Shown here: in pieces, positions 47,898-56,139 of the stretch
Position numbering within the stretch: the stretch's first letter is position 1
Layout of the letters: each line of letters begins with the position of its first letter
From: Moraxella catarrhalis
GTDB lineage: Bacteria > Pseudomonadota > Gammaproteobacteria > Pseudomonadales > Moraxellaceae
Direction of reading: 5' to 3'
NCBI RefSeq assembly: GCF_001656295.1
Contig: NZ_LXHE01000024.1
Span: 1-64,000, forward strand
Length of the DNA stretch: 64,000 nucleotides
The notes under the pieces: generated by a model
Databases searched by the model: none
Told to the model about the DNA's origin: nothing
The model's input: only the letters and a program-made list of their open reading frames with translations
Translations under genes and position numbers: made by a program

Positions 47898-48566
47898 TTA
47901 TTGCTCGCTTAATTTTAGATAATGAATGGGCGGATAATCTTGAATGTGTTTGGGAATAAATCCTTGATTATCGGTCAATTGGTTGTTGGTTTTTTCTACT
48001 AAGTTTTCATAGACATAATCACGCCTTTGGATAAGCGTTTCGCTGATGAGCTTCCATTCGCTAAATATGATGGGGCGATGATTGAAATCTGTGAGTGTTA
48101 ACGCATTGCCACCCACGATATTTTTTGATAATAAAAACTTTGCCGTGTCAATAACAGCAGGGTCTGTTTGTTTAAAATGGCTTTGGTAATGGTCTAGGAA
48201 TAAATCCAGCAATCGGCGACGGCACTCATCACAATTATCCGCCAAAAGCTCAATGCCATAAATTGATGATATGGCACAAATGGCGTGTTTTTCATAATGA
48301 ATTTGGGCATATTTGGGGGATTTTTGGCTTTTGTTGATTTGGGAGAGTCTTAGGGCGGTCGTAAGTTTTCGCCTTAAAATTTCTGCCAAAAAATTACCTG
48401 TGCCACAGGCAGGCTCTAAAAAAGTGCTGGTGATTTGCTCGGTTTGGATTTTGACCAAATCAAGCATGGCACGGACTTCTCGTTCATGGGTAATAAAGAC
48501 CTCGCCATGATCGGCGACACGCTTTTTGGATTTGGTTTGAGATTGAGTGTTGGCGGTATCGGTCAT
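47898..48566 (-). CDS. AdoMet-binding methylase-type protein, first gene of the operon
   Basis: This 222-residue protein has motif I EPACGTGNFL (51-60) and an acidic motif II region (YGIELLADNCDECRRR) like N6-DNA methylases, but no NPPY-type catalytic motif. It may be half of a split enzyme or a regulatory partner of the 554-residue methylase that follows after one base. The ATG at 48566 has a weak AGG site. Its leader contains the terminator-like hairpin (48611-48638) and repeat tract (48688-48741). Confidence 0.8.
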   Translation of the reverse strand: MTDTANTQSQTKSKKRVADHGEVFITHEREVRAMLDLVKIQTEQITSTFLEPACGTGNFLAEILRRKLTTALRLSQINKSQKSPKYAQIHYEKHAICAISSIYGIELLADNCDECRRRLLDLFLDHYQSHFKQTDPAVIDTAKFLLSKNIVGGNALTLTDFNHRPIIFSEWKLISETLIQRRDYVYENLVEKTNNQLTDNQGFIPKHIQDYPPIHYLKLSEQ

Positions 48567-48610
48567 TGTGTACCGCCTGCTAGGAAGCTTAAGAATTTTT
48601 GGACAACAAA

Positions 48611-48638
48611 AAGCCCGCCCAAGAGACTGGGCAGACTT
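48611..48638 (-). terminator. Terminator-like hairpin inside the restriction operon leader
   Basis: On the minus strand AAGTCTGCCCA pairs with TGGGCGGGCTT (11 pairs, two G-U) around a six-base loop, then TTTTTGTT. On the plus strand the two G-U pairs would be C-A mismatches, so it is adapted to minus-strand RNA. It lies between the predicted promoter (48746-48774) and the first gene (48566), so it would stop or attenuate transcription of the operon. Confidence 0.65.
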
Positions 48639-48687
48639 AAAATGGATAGGTTTTTATGAGAAAATTGAGACGAAATTAGCCAACGCC

Positions 48688-48741
48688 ACGCTTGACGCTT
48701 GACGCTTGACGCTTGACGCTTGACGCTTGACGCTTGACGCT
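48688..48741. repeat. Heptanucleotide tract in the restriction operon leader, 7.7 units
   Basis: Fifty-four bases of perfect ACGCTTG repeats on the plus strand (CAAGCGT on the gene strand), 7 whole units plus five bases. It is 122 bp upstream of the first start codon, with an in-frame stop between, so it is not coding for the methylase. It begins 4 bases after the -10 box. Confidence 0.97.
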
Positions 48742-48745
48742 AAAA

Positions 48746-48774
48746 ATTATAAGGACAGATTTAAAAATTGTAAA
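48746..48774 (-). promoter_or_regulatory. Predicted promoter of the second restriction operon
   Basis: On the minus strand TTTACA (48769-48774) and a consensus TATAAT (48746-48751) are separated by 17 bases. Transcription would start at the edge of the heptanucleotide tract. Confidence 0.65.
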
Positions 48775-49047
48775 CATTTTTAATGCATATCTATCAAATA
48801 TTTAATATGAAATAATTTTAAAAAATTTAGCACCAAAAGAGAAATTTAGCAAGTTTTTTTGATTAATGTTGCAAATTAACTAATATTACTTGATGGTAAA
48901 ACAGTGTTGTAACACATAAACCGATTGGTTAAACAATCAACTACTTGAATAATCAAATGGATAAATGGATAGTAAAATAAATAATAAACCAGAGCTTGCA
49001 AACTACAATAAGTTGTTGTTGCCCTGTATATTTATATCAATAACTTT

Positions 49048-49076
49048 TTGATTATTTTAAGGGGGTTTGATACAAT
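49048..49076 (+). promoter_or_regulatory. Predicted thrS promoter
   Basis: TTGATT (49048-49053) and TACAAT (49071-49076) are separated by 17 bases. The start codon of thrS is about 80 bp further on. Confidence 0.5.
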
Positions 49077-49094
49077 TACAAGATTATTTTTTAC

Positions 49095-49134
49095 GGTAGC
49101 GGATATATGTTTGAAAGTAGCAAACATCACTACC
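49095..49134 (+). promoter_or_regulatory. Stem-loop in the thrS leader
   Basis: GGTAG pairs with CTACC, and ATGTTTG with CAAACAT inside it, giving a two-part hairpin that ends 23 bases before the thrS ATG. In E. coli ThrRS represses its own translation by binding leader hairpins. The position fits such an operator, but no clear tRNA-Thr anticodon mimic is visible. Confidence 0.4.
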
Positions 49135-49157
49135 AACGCCAATTTTAGGAGTTTTTT

Positions 49158-51092
49158 ATGGTTGCAATCACATTACCAGATGGTAACGTTCGCCAATTCG
49201 AGGGCGAAACAACAGTCATGCAAATCGCTCAAGACATCGGTCCTGGACTTGCCAAAGCGACCATCGCAGGTCGCGTTAATGGTCAATTGATCGATGCCAG
49301 CGACCCCATCACTACCGATGCAACCGTCCAAATCATCACCGCCAAAGATCCTGAAGGTATTGAAATCATTCGCCATTCATGTGCACATCTTTTGGGTCAT
49401 GCTGTCAAACAGCTGTATCCTGAGGTTAAGATGGTTATCGGACCTGTCATTGAAGATGGCTTTTATTATGACATATATAGCCCACGCCCATTCACACCTG
49501 AGGATATGCAAGCCATCGAAGCGCGCATGAAAAAACTCATCGACCAAGATTATGATGTCATCAAAAAAATGACGCCGCGAGATGAGGTCATCAAGGTGTT
49601 TGAGTCACGCGGTGAGGACTATAAACTGCGCTTGATTGAGGATATGCCTGACGCAAAAGCAATGGGGCTTTATTATCATCAAGAATACATCGATATGTGC
49701 CGTGGTCCGCATGTGCCTAACACGCGTTTTTTAAAGGCGTTTCAGCTGACCAAGATGAGCGGCGCTTATTGGCGCGGTGATGCTAAAAATGAGCAGCTTC
49801 AGCGCATCTACGGCACCGCTTGGGCAGACAAAAAAGATCTAAAAGCCTACATTGCGCGCATCGAAGAAGCTGAAAAACGCGATCACCGCAAAATCGGTAA
49901 GGCGCTCAATCTATTTCATATGCAAGAACAAGCGCCTGGCATGGTGTTTTGGCATCCAAATGGGTGGACAATTTGGCAAGTTCTTGAACAATATATGCGC
50001 AAAGTCCAACAAGACAATGGCTATCTAGAAATCAAAACGCCGCAAATTGTTGATAGAAGCTTGTGGGAAAAATCAGGGCATTGGGAAAATTATGCCGAAA
50101 ACATGTTCACAACCAGCTCTGAAAGCCGTGATTACGCCATCAAGCCGATGAACTGCCCGTGTCATGTGCAAGTATTTAATCAAGGTCTGAAATCTTATCG
50201 TGATCTGCCTATTCGCTTGGCAGAATTTGGTTCTTGTCATCGTAATGAGCCATCAGGCTCGCTACATGGCATCATGCGCGTGCGCCAACTCACTCAAGAT
50301 GATGCTCATATTTTTTGCACTAACGAACAAATCAAACAAGAAGCACAAGATTTTATCGCGCTGACTTTAAAAGTGTATCAAGACTTTGGTTTTGATCATA
50401 TTTTGATGAAATTATCAACACGCCCTGAAAAGCGTGTGGGTGATGATGCCTTGTGGGATTTGGCAGAAAAAGATCTGGCAGATGCTTTGGATAATGCTGG
50501 ATTATCTTGGGAGCTACAAGAAGGCGAAGGCGCATTTTACGGTCCTAAAATTGAATTCACCCTAAAAGATAGCCTAGGTCGTCAGTGGCAATGTGGCACA
50601 TTGCAGCTAGACTTTAACTTGCCGGAGCGATTGGGCGCTGAATTTATCAATGAGCAAGGCGACCGAGAGCGCCCTGTGATGCTTCATCGTGCGATTTTGG
50701 GCAGTTTTGAGCGTTTTATTGGCATCTTGATCGAAAACTATGCTGGCTTTTTCCCGCCTTGGCTTGCCCCTACCCAAGCGGTTGTCATGAATATCACCGA
50801 CAAACAAGCTGACGCCTGTCAAGCGGTAGTCGCCAAGCTTAAAGACGCTGGCCTGCGCGCCATCAGTGATCTGCGCAACGAGAAAATTGGCTTTAAAATT
50901 CGTGAGCGCACCCTTGAACGCATTCCGTTTATGCTGGTAATGGGTGATAAAGAAGTGGAAAATGGCACTGTCAATGTGCGCACTCGCGAAGGCAACAATC
51001 TTGGCTCTATGCCTGTTGATGAGTTCATCACTTTAATCAACGATGCCATCGCACAAAAAGGTCGCTATGTGGCAAAACTTAATGACAAATGA
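49158..51092 (+). CDS. thrS: Threonyl-tRNA synthetase
   Basis: The 644-residue enzyme has the N-terminal TGS domain (about 1-62), the editing domain with [10 protein letters not shown] (about residue 74), the class II catalytic core (zinc ligands around NCPCHVQVF, motif 2 [16 protein letters not shown], motif 3 near [17 protein letters not shown]) and the anticodon-binding domain at the end. AGGAG precedes the ATG by 7 bases. infC lies downstream, as in many bacteria, with one small gene between them. Confidence 0.97.
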   Translation: MVAITLPDGNVRQFEGETTVMQIAQDIGPGLAKATIAGRVNGQLIDASDPITTDATVQIITAKDPEGIEIIRHSCAHLLGHAVKQLYPEVKMVIGPVIEDGFYYDIYSPRPFTPEDMQAIEARMKKLIDQDYDVIKKMTPRDEVIKVFESRGEDYKLRLIEDMPDAKAMGLYYHQEYIDMCRGPHVPNTRFLKAFQLTKMSGAYWRGDAKNEQLQRIYGTAWADKKDLKAYIARIEEAEKRDHRKIGKALNLFHMQEQAPGMVFWHPNGWTIWQVLEQYMRKVQQDNGYLEIKTPQIVDRSLWEKSGHWENYAENMFTTSSESRDYAIKPMNCPCHVQVFNQGLKSYRDLPIRLAEFGSCHRNEPSGSLHGIMRVRQLTQDDAHIFCTNEQIKQEAQDFIALTLKVYQDFGFDHILMKLSTRPEKRVGDDALWDLAEKDLADALDNAGLSWELQEGEGAFYGPKIEFTLKDSLGRQWQCGTLQLDFNLPERLGAEFINEQGDRERPVMLHRAILGSFERFIGILIENYAGFFPPWLAPTQAVVMNITDKQADACQAVVAKLKDAGLRAISDLRNEKIGFKIRERTLERIPFMLVMGDKEVENGTVNVRTREGNNLGSMPVDEFITLINDAIAQKGRYVAKLNDK

Positions 51093-51103
51093 ACCTTAAC
51101 CAA

Positions 51104-51143
51104 GATTGAACAGTGAAGACCAACAAAGCTTAACTGTTCAATC
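51104..51143 (+). other. Stem-loop after thrS
   Basis: GATTGAACAGT (51104-51114) and ACTGTTCAATC (51133-51143) form an 11-bp perfect stem with an 18-base loop just after the thrS stop. No T-run follows, so it is more likely an mRNA-stabilising or processing structure than a terminator. Confidence 0.5.
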
Positions 51144-51219
51144 TCATATCCCGTCATTAAACATTTGATTTGATATTAGCTTGATGCGAAATATTCTTCA
51201 AAATTTTAAGGATATGCAT

Positions 51220-51490
51220 GTGAAAAAAAATTGCTTTTGCGACTATTGTCGCTCTGGCTTTCAGTATGCCAGCTTATGCAGAAACCTGTTTGGTTGCAGA
51301 CCCAACGGGCACGCCTCTTAAATATCGTTCTGTGCCCTATGGTAAAGTTTTAGGTTCACTACCGAATGGTACGCCAATATACATTAATGATTGGAGAATT
51401 GATAAAAATGGCAAGCCATGGGTGAGAGCCTTTAGACATTATAATAATAGATATCTTGGATGGGTTTATTATAACTATTTAAGTTGCTAA
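51220..51490 (+). CDS. Secreted SH3-like protein with a frame-breaking A8 tract
   Basis: The 74 codons from 51266 are open and encode AYAETC..., a short SH3b-like domain (about LKYRSVPYGKVLGSLPNGT to WVYYNYL) with one cysteine near each end. Just upstream, in the same frame, is a perfect signal peptide (KKIAFATIVALAFSMPAYA, cleavage AYA-E), but the GTG at 51220 preceded by AAGG is out of frame because of eight As (51223-51230). With seven As GTG would open an 89-residue secreted protein. Slippage, frameshifting or a sequencing error are all possible. Confidence 0.65.
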
Positions 51491-51697
51491 TGATTGCTCA
51501 ATATCTTATAATCAAATATATTTATCCATATTGAACCAGGTAATATTCTTTATTGCATCAATTCAATAAGAATAAATAAAAATATTTGACAGCAATTTAT
51601 CAAATATTTAATAATAAGCACTTAAATGTCAAAAATCTGGCAATTTAAAGCTTACAATAAGTTATCAACATAAAATTAATTAAATTGGAGCAAGACC

Positions 51698-52219
51698 ATT
51701 AAACCGTCAAACCGTTTAAATATTAATGAAGAAATCCGCGCAAAAGAAGTTCGCTTGGTCAAAGAAGACGGCGAGCAAATGGGCGTGGTAGATATCCAAA
51801 CAGCCCTAAAAGCTGCTGCCGATGAAAATTTGGATCTGGTAGAAATTGTTGCCGATGCCAAGCCCCCTGTCTGTAAAATTATGGACTATAAGCGCTATTT
51901 GTACGAACAAAAACAAAAAGCCAAAGAAGCCAAAAAGAACCAAAAACAAACTCAAGTTCGTGAAATCAAACTGCGCCCTGGTACTGAAGAAGCAGATTAT
52001 CAGGTCAAATTGCGCAAGATTGTTGAGTTTTTGGAAGATAAAGACAAGGTAAAAGTCAGTATTCGCTTCCGTGGTCGCGAAATGGCACACCAAGAAATCG
52101 GAAAAGCGCAACTTGAGCGCATTATCACTGACACTGCTGAGATTGCCAGCGTTGAGCAAGCTCCCAAAGTCGAGGGTCGACAAATGGGTATGCTGCTTGG
52201 TCCAGGCAAGAAAAAGTAA
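51698..52219 (+). CDS. infC: Translation initiation factor IF-3
   Basis: From the AUU codon at 51698 the protein has 173 residues and starts with [19 protein letters not shown], as expected for IF-3. The later ATG at 51755 would cut off the conserved N-terminus. GGAG lies 8 bases upstream. The rare AUU start is the known basis of IF-3 self-control. N-domain, basic linker ([15 protein letters not shown]) and C-domain are intact. rpmI and rplT, which normally follow, are not here; rimI faces it. Confidence 0.95.
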   Translation: MKPSNRLNINEEIRAKEVRLVKEDGEQMGVVDIQTALKAAADENLDLVEIVADAKPPVCKIMDYKRYLYEQKQKAKEAKKNQKQTQVREIKLRPGTEEADYQVKLRKIVEFLEDKDKVKVSIRFRGREMAHQEIGKAQLERIITDTAEIASVEQAPKVEGRQMGMLLGPGKKK

Positions 52220-52250
52220 GCTTAGTATCACATAGAAAAATTGATGCTCA

Positions 52251-52282
52251 AACGATCGGGATGCTGATGTATTCCGATCGTT
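52251..52282 (+). terminator. Probable terminator after infC
   Basis: AACGATCGG and CCGATCGTT form a 9-bp perfect stem around 14 bases, followed by ATTATCT. The T content after it is modest, so the strength is uncertain. Confidence 0.5.
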
Positions 52283-52308
52283 ATTATCTGTAATCAGCCA
52301 TGCAGGCT

Positions 52309-52818
52309 TTAGTCTTTTGCATTATTGAGCACCAGACGCATGATAAGGGCATCACAGATAGTCTCACCGCTGGTATAATAGTTTTTGCGCACCCCAAATG
52401 GCTCAAGGCCTACTTGATGATAGAGCTTAATGGCAGCGGTGTTATCAGCGCGCACTTCTAATAATAGCTGCTGACAATGAGCCTGTCTGACTTGATAAAT
52501 CAGCTCATCAAGCAGCTGCCTGGCGATGCCCTGCCGACGAAAATTGGGGTGCGTGCCAATGCGATGCAGCTCACTGTCTTCAAAGATGATTTGATAGATA
52601 CAATATCCTTTAATGACCGCCGAGCCAAGATCTGCATTAGGCTCACCTTCTATGTTTATCAATAACCCTGCGCCAAATTGGCTCAACACTTCTTGGATCG
52701 CCGTCGCACTCCATGGATCATCTGGCATGACAGATCGCTCAAGCTCTGCGATTTTTTGACAAATAAGCTCAAAATCCCTGTCGCAGATTGCTGATTTTTT
52801 TTTGACCATAAGACTCAC
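52309..52818 (-). CDS. rimI: Ribosomal-protein-alanine N-acetyltransferase
   Basis: This GNAT-fold enzyme of about 169 residues is related to RimI, which acetylates the N-terminal alanine of protein S18. The acetyl-CoA loop HPNFRRQGIARQLLD (about residue 90) and LEVRADNTAAIKLYHQVG are clear. I start at the GTG at 52818, 7 bases after GGAG. ATG at 52809 or 52845 is also possible. It is divergent from rnr. Confidence 0.85.
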   Translation of the reverse strand: MSLMVKKKSAICDRDFELICQKIAELERSVMPDDPWSATAIQEVLSQFGAGLLINIEGEPNADLGSAVIKGYCIYQIIFEDSELHRIGTHPNFRRQGIARQLLDELIYQVRQAHCQQLLLEVRADNTAAIKLYHQVGLEPFGVRKNYYTSGETICDALIMRLVLNNAKD

Positions 52819-52910
52819 GCCTATTCTCCAATTCACAGACAGCACACATAAATTCAGGCTTTATGATACAATAAACCAACTTTATACAAAAGCAAATCAG
52901 GTAAGTAACT

Positions 52911-55211
52911 ATGACCAGCAAAACAAAAAAAACCAAATGGAATGACCCCAAAGCTGAAATCGAAGCATCAAAGTATCAAAACCCCATCCCCTCTCGCCTG
53001 CTGATCTTGCAGACGGTAGCGGATATCACCAATCAAGGCAATCCTGCCACCCAAGAGTCGCTTGCCATGCACTTTGGATTTTTGGATGACGAAGATCGAT
53101 TTTTTGCTCTCACCAATCGTCTCAAAGCCATGCTGCGCGATGGGCAGCTTGAGCGTATCGATGGCATTCATTTTAGCGTCGCGCCGCTGCCAACCCTATT
53201 AACAGGCAAAGTGTCTTGCAATCCCAAAGGTTTCGGCTTCGTGGTGCTTGATGATATGCCAGATTTATTCTTACATGAAAAGCAGATGCGCCTTGTGTTT
53301 GATGGCGATACTGTTGAAGCGGTCGCAACGGAATACCGCGGAAAGGCTGAGGCTCGCATTACTCAAGTGCTTGAGCGTAGTCAGCTTGAGTTTATCGGTA
53401 AATTAAGCTCGGATGATGAAGGTTATTTTGTGCAATTATCAGGTGCTAACGCGCATCAGCCCATCACCGTCACCACCGAGAATGTCGAAGAGATGAATGC
53501 AGGCGTTGGCGATGATGTCAAAGTATCTTTGATTGATCTGCCTACCTATCAGGAGTTTGCCACAGGTAAAATTACCGAACTTTTGACCAGTCTGAATGAC
53601 CGCGAACTGATCATTGAGACGACGCTGTATAATTATGCCATTCCACATGAGTTTAGCCCTGCCGCCTTAAAGCAAGCCGCAAGTTTTGATGAACCCACCC
53701 AAAAAGACTTTGATCATCGCGTGGATCTGCGCCATCTGCCATTGGTAACCATTGATGGTGAAGACTCTCGCGATTTTGATGACGCTGTCTATGCCGAAAA
53801 ACGCGCCGGCGGTAACTATCGTGTCATTGTCGCCATTGCTGATGTCAGCCACTATGTCACTCCTGGGTCGCCATTGGATCAAGATGCCTATGAGCGCGGT
53901 ACTTCGGTATATTTTCCGCACTGCGTGATTCCGATGCTGCCCGAAGCGCTATCAAATGGGCTTTGTTCACTCAATCCCAAGGTAGACCGCTTATGCATGG
54001 TAGCGGATATTAAGCTGTCACGCGCAGGCAAGGTGACTGGCTATGAATTCTATCCTGCCGCCATGCACTCACAAGCTCGATTGACTTATAATCAAGTTAA
54101 TGCGTATTTTAATGACCCAACCAATGAAACCCTGCCAGATGAGCTGGTGCGCAATGGTGCGGTGCTCAAATCCATTGACACGCTGCACCAGCTTTATGGC
54201 GTGCTTGATGCGCGCCGTGAAGATCGCGGGGCGATGGCATTTGAGACGGCGGAGACTTATATTAAATTTGGCAAAGATGGCGACATCATCGACATCGTGG
54301 CACGCACCCGAGGCGATGCACATAAGCTCATCGAGGAGATGATGCTACTTGCCAATACTTGCGCCGCTAATCTGGCACTCAAGCATGAATTACCCGTTTT
54401 GTATCGCAATCATGATAAGCCTAATGATGAAAAATCAGCACGGCTACATGAATATGTTAAAAGCTTTGGGCTAAGCTTCCCTAGTGAAGCACCAACGCAC
54501 GAAGACTATCAGCGCATCATCAAAGCAACCGCCGATCGTCCTGATGCCATCAGTATCCACAGTATGCTACTGCGCTCGATGATGCAAGCAAATTATAGTC
54601 CTGATAATATTGGGCATTTTGGCTTAGCGTATGATGAATACAGCCATTTCACCAGTCCAATCCGCCGTTATCCAGACTTGATGCTGCACCGCGCCATCAA
54701 AGACAAAGTCACAAATCAAAAACCTGAAGCGACGATTTATAAAACCTTAGACGACGCTGGCGAACAAACCAGCATGACCGAACGCCGTGCCGAAGAAGCA
54801 TCTCGCGATGTCGAAACTTGGCTAAAATGCCACTACATGCAGCGCCACATCGGCGATGAATTTGGCGCAACGGTGACGACGGTAACTAATTTTGGCTTAT
54901 TTGTCACGCTAAATGACTTGTTTATCGAAGGCTTAATCCACATCTCGCAGCTGGGCAATGAGTACTTTGCTTATGATGAGCGCGAACAAAAGCTTATCGG
55001 TGAACGAGGCTCAAGATTTGGGCTGGGTGATGGGCTGATCATTCAGGTTGCAGGCGTTAATATGGATTTGCTACAAATTGATTTTCGCTTGGTTGAGCAC
55101 CTAAATCGCATTGATAAAAATGGCGACAATCAAACGGTGCCCCCTAAGCCTACCAATGACAAATCAGACAAAAATAGCAAGCCCAAAAAGTCTCGCCAAA
55201 AGTCAAAGTAA
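52911..55211 (+). CDS. rnr: Ribonuclease R
   Basis: The 766-residue exoribonuclease has an N-terminal HTH/cold-shock region, the RNB domain (with EDSRDFDDAVYAEK near residue 285), the S1 domain (FGATVTTVTNFGLFV near residue 650) and a Lys/Ser-rich tail (SDKNSKPKKSRQKSK). It degrades structured RNA and participates in trans-translation. No smpB or rlmB gene is adjacent. Confidence 0.95.
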   Translation: MTSKTKKTKWNDPKAEIEASKYQNPIPSRLLILQTVADITNQGNPATQESLAMHFGFLDDEDRFFALTNRLKAMLRDGQLERIDGIHFSVAPLPTLLTGKVSCNPKGFGFVVLDDMPDLFLHEKQMRLVFDGDTVEAVATEYRGKAEARITQVLERSQLEFIGKLSSDDEGYFVQLSGANAHQPITVTTENVEEMNAGVGDDVKVSLIDLPTYQEFATGKITELLTSLNDRELIIETTLYNYAIPHEFSPAALKQAASFDEPTQKDFDHRVDLRHLPLVTIDGEDSRDFDDAVYAEKRAGGNYRVIVAIADVSHYVTPGSPLDQDAYERGTSVYFPHCVIPMLPEALSNGLCSLNPKVDRLCMVADIKLSRAGKVTGYEFYPAAMHSQARLTYNQVNAYFNDPTNETLPDELVRNGAVLKSIDTLHQLYGVLDARREDRGAMAFETAETYIKFGKDGDIIDIVARTRGDAHKLIEEMMLLANTCAANLALKHELPVLYRNHDKPNDEKSARLHEYVKSFGLSFPSEAPTHEDYQRIIKATADRPDAISIHSMLLRSMMQANYSPDNIGHFGLAYDEYSHFTSPIRRYPDLMLHRAIKDKVTNQKPEATIYKTLDDAGEQTSMTERRAEEASRDVETWLKCHYMQRHIGDEFGATVTTVTNFGLFVTLNDLFIEGLIHISQLGNEYFAYDEREQKLIGERGSRFGLGDGLIIQVAGVNMDLLQIDFRLVEHLNRIDKNGDNQTVPPKPTNDKSDKNSKPKKSRQKSK

Positions 55212-55256
55212 CTTTATAAGAATTATTCAAAGCTTGTGTGCTGAGCATTTGCGCTA

Positions 55257-55850
55257 GAGTCTGTTGAACATTCATATCTTAAGCCATTGATAAGCAAAGG
55301 CTAGAGCCACATTATTTTCAAAGTTTCTTTTTAGCTTATCAAAGCGTGTGGCAATCGCTCGATAATCTTTAATTTTGCAAAAAGCGTTTTCGACTAAATG
55401 CCGAAACTTATATAAATACCAGTCCATATGGTCATTGGATTGCTTACTATTTGATTTTCATGGAATGTTTGCATACGTTTTTTTTCAACATACGCACGAA
55501 AATCCTGTGAATCATAGCCTTTATCAGCACTTAGCATGACAACATTGCTTAAATCAACTTTATCTACCAAGTCTTTTGCCATTTTGTGTTTCTAAAAATA
55601 TTTGGGTGGGTCTCGCCATGGTAAGCCTACTCGCATTCGATACAATACACCTTCTACAGTCTTTCGTAAGTTGGGTTTGTCATACAATCCAATTTCAAGT
55701 AGAATGGGTTTAAGTCTTTTCCATTGCTTATCATTTAGCATGAGTCTGGGCTTAGTCATAGCGAGTAGTTCTCTTTTTGGTTCAGAGCTTAAAGTGTACT
55801 ATCTCGCTATTTTTTTGGCAAAATTTTCTTTCTCAATGTTCAACATGCCC
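55257..55850. mobile_element. Internally deleted IS5-family element
   Basis: Related inverted ends (CTGTTGAACATT at 55261-55272 and ATGTTGAACATT, complement at 55835-55846) enclose pieces of one transposase on the minus strand. The element is about 594 bp long and lacks the transposase middle part. It interrupts thiI on its right side. Confidence 0.75.
55273..55760 (-). pseudogene. IS5-family transposase fragments
   Basis: The N-terminal piece (start 55760) reads MTKPRLMLNDKQWKRLKPIL and ends at WRDPPKYF near 55600, next to a stop. After a large deletion come MAKDLVDKVDLSNVVMLSAD (55582 downward) and, in a different frame, FRHLVENAFCKIKDYRAIAT to LAFAYQWLKI (to about 55273). The DDE middle is incomplete and two frames are involved, so it is inactive. 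Confidence 0.8.
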
Positions 55851-56007
55851 TAACCTCGATAAAATCCCAATGCCGAATCACTAAAACTTGCTCATCAACA
55901 TGACATAATACCGCCTTGATATTATGAGATAAGATTTTGACAAAACGCCTGCGAACTGAGTCGCTTTTCATGATAATTTCAGGAAATAATTTGACGATAA
56001 ATTTCAT
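55851..56007 (-). pseudogene. thiI: Truncated thiI (first 50 or so codons)
   Basis: From ATG 56007 the frame encodes [20 protein letters not shown] and ends in HWDFIEVRA before running into the IS. This matches the N-terminal start of ThiI, the tRNA 4-thiouridine synthase, up to about residue 52 of roughly 480. The rest of ThiI is not found on the other side of the IS, where only about 45 bp separate it from rnr. The gene has thus lost its THUMP end, PP-loop and rhodanese domains. Confidence 0.85.
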
Positions 56008-56033
56008 ACAATACCTAACTTTTGCCATAACAA

Positions 56034-56080
56034 TAAAAAATGAACTCAATTTGCATGTCAGCCATACAAATTGAGTTCAT
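56034..56080 (-). terminator. Terminator after the TonB receptor gene
   Basis: TGAACTCAATTTG and CAAATTGAGTTCA (56041-56053, 56067-56079) form a 13-bp perfect stem. On the minus strand TTTTTTATT follows. It separates the receptor gene from the thiI remnant. Confidence 0.85.
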
Positions 56081-56139
56081 AAGGTATCACACAAAAGCAA
56101 TTAACACCAATTGTTTAAGCTTACTCATCAATCAAACAA

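Noticed and set aside
48611-48638. Terminator of a plus-strand transcript
   Set aside because: On the plus strand two pairs are mismatched and no T-run follows, so the hairpin belongs to the minus strand.
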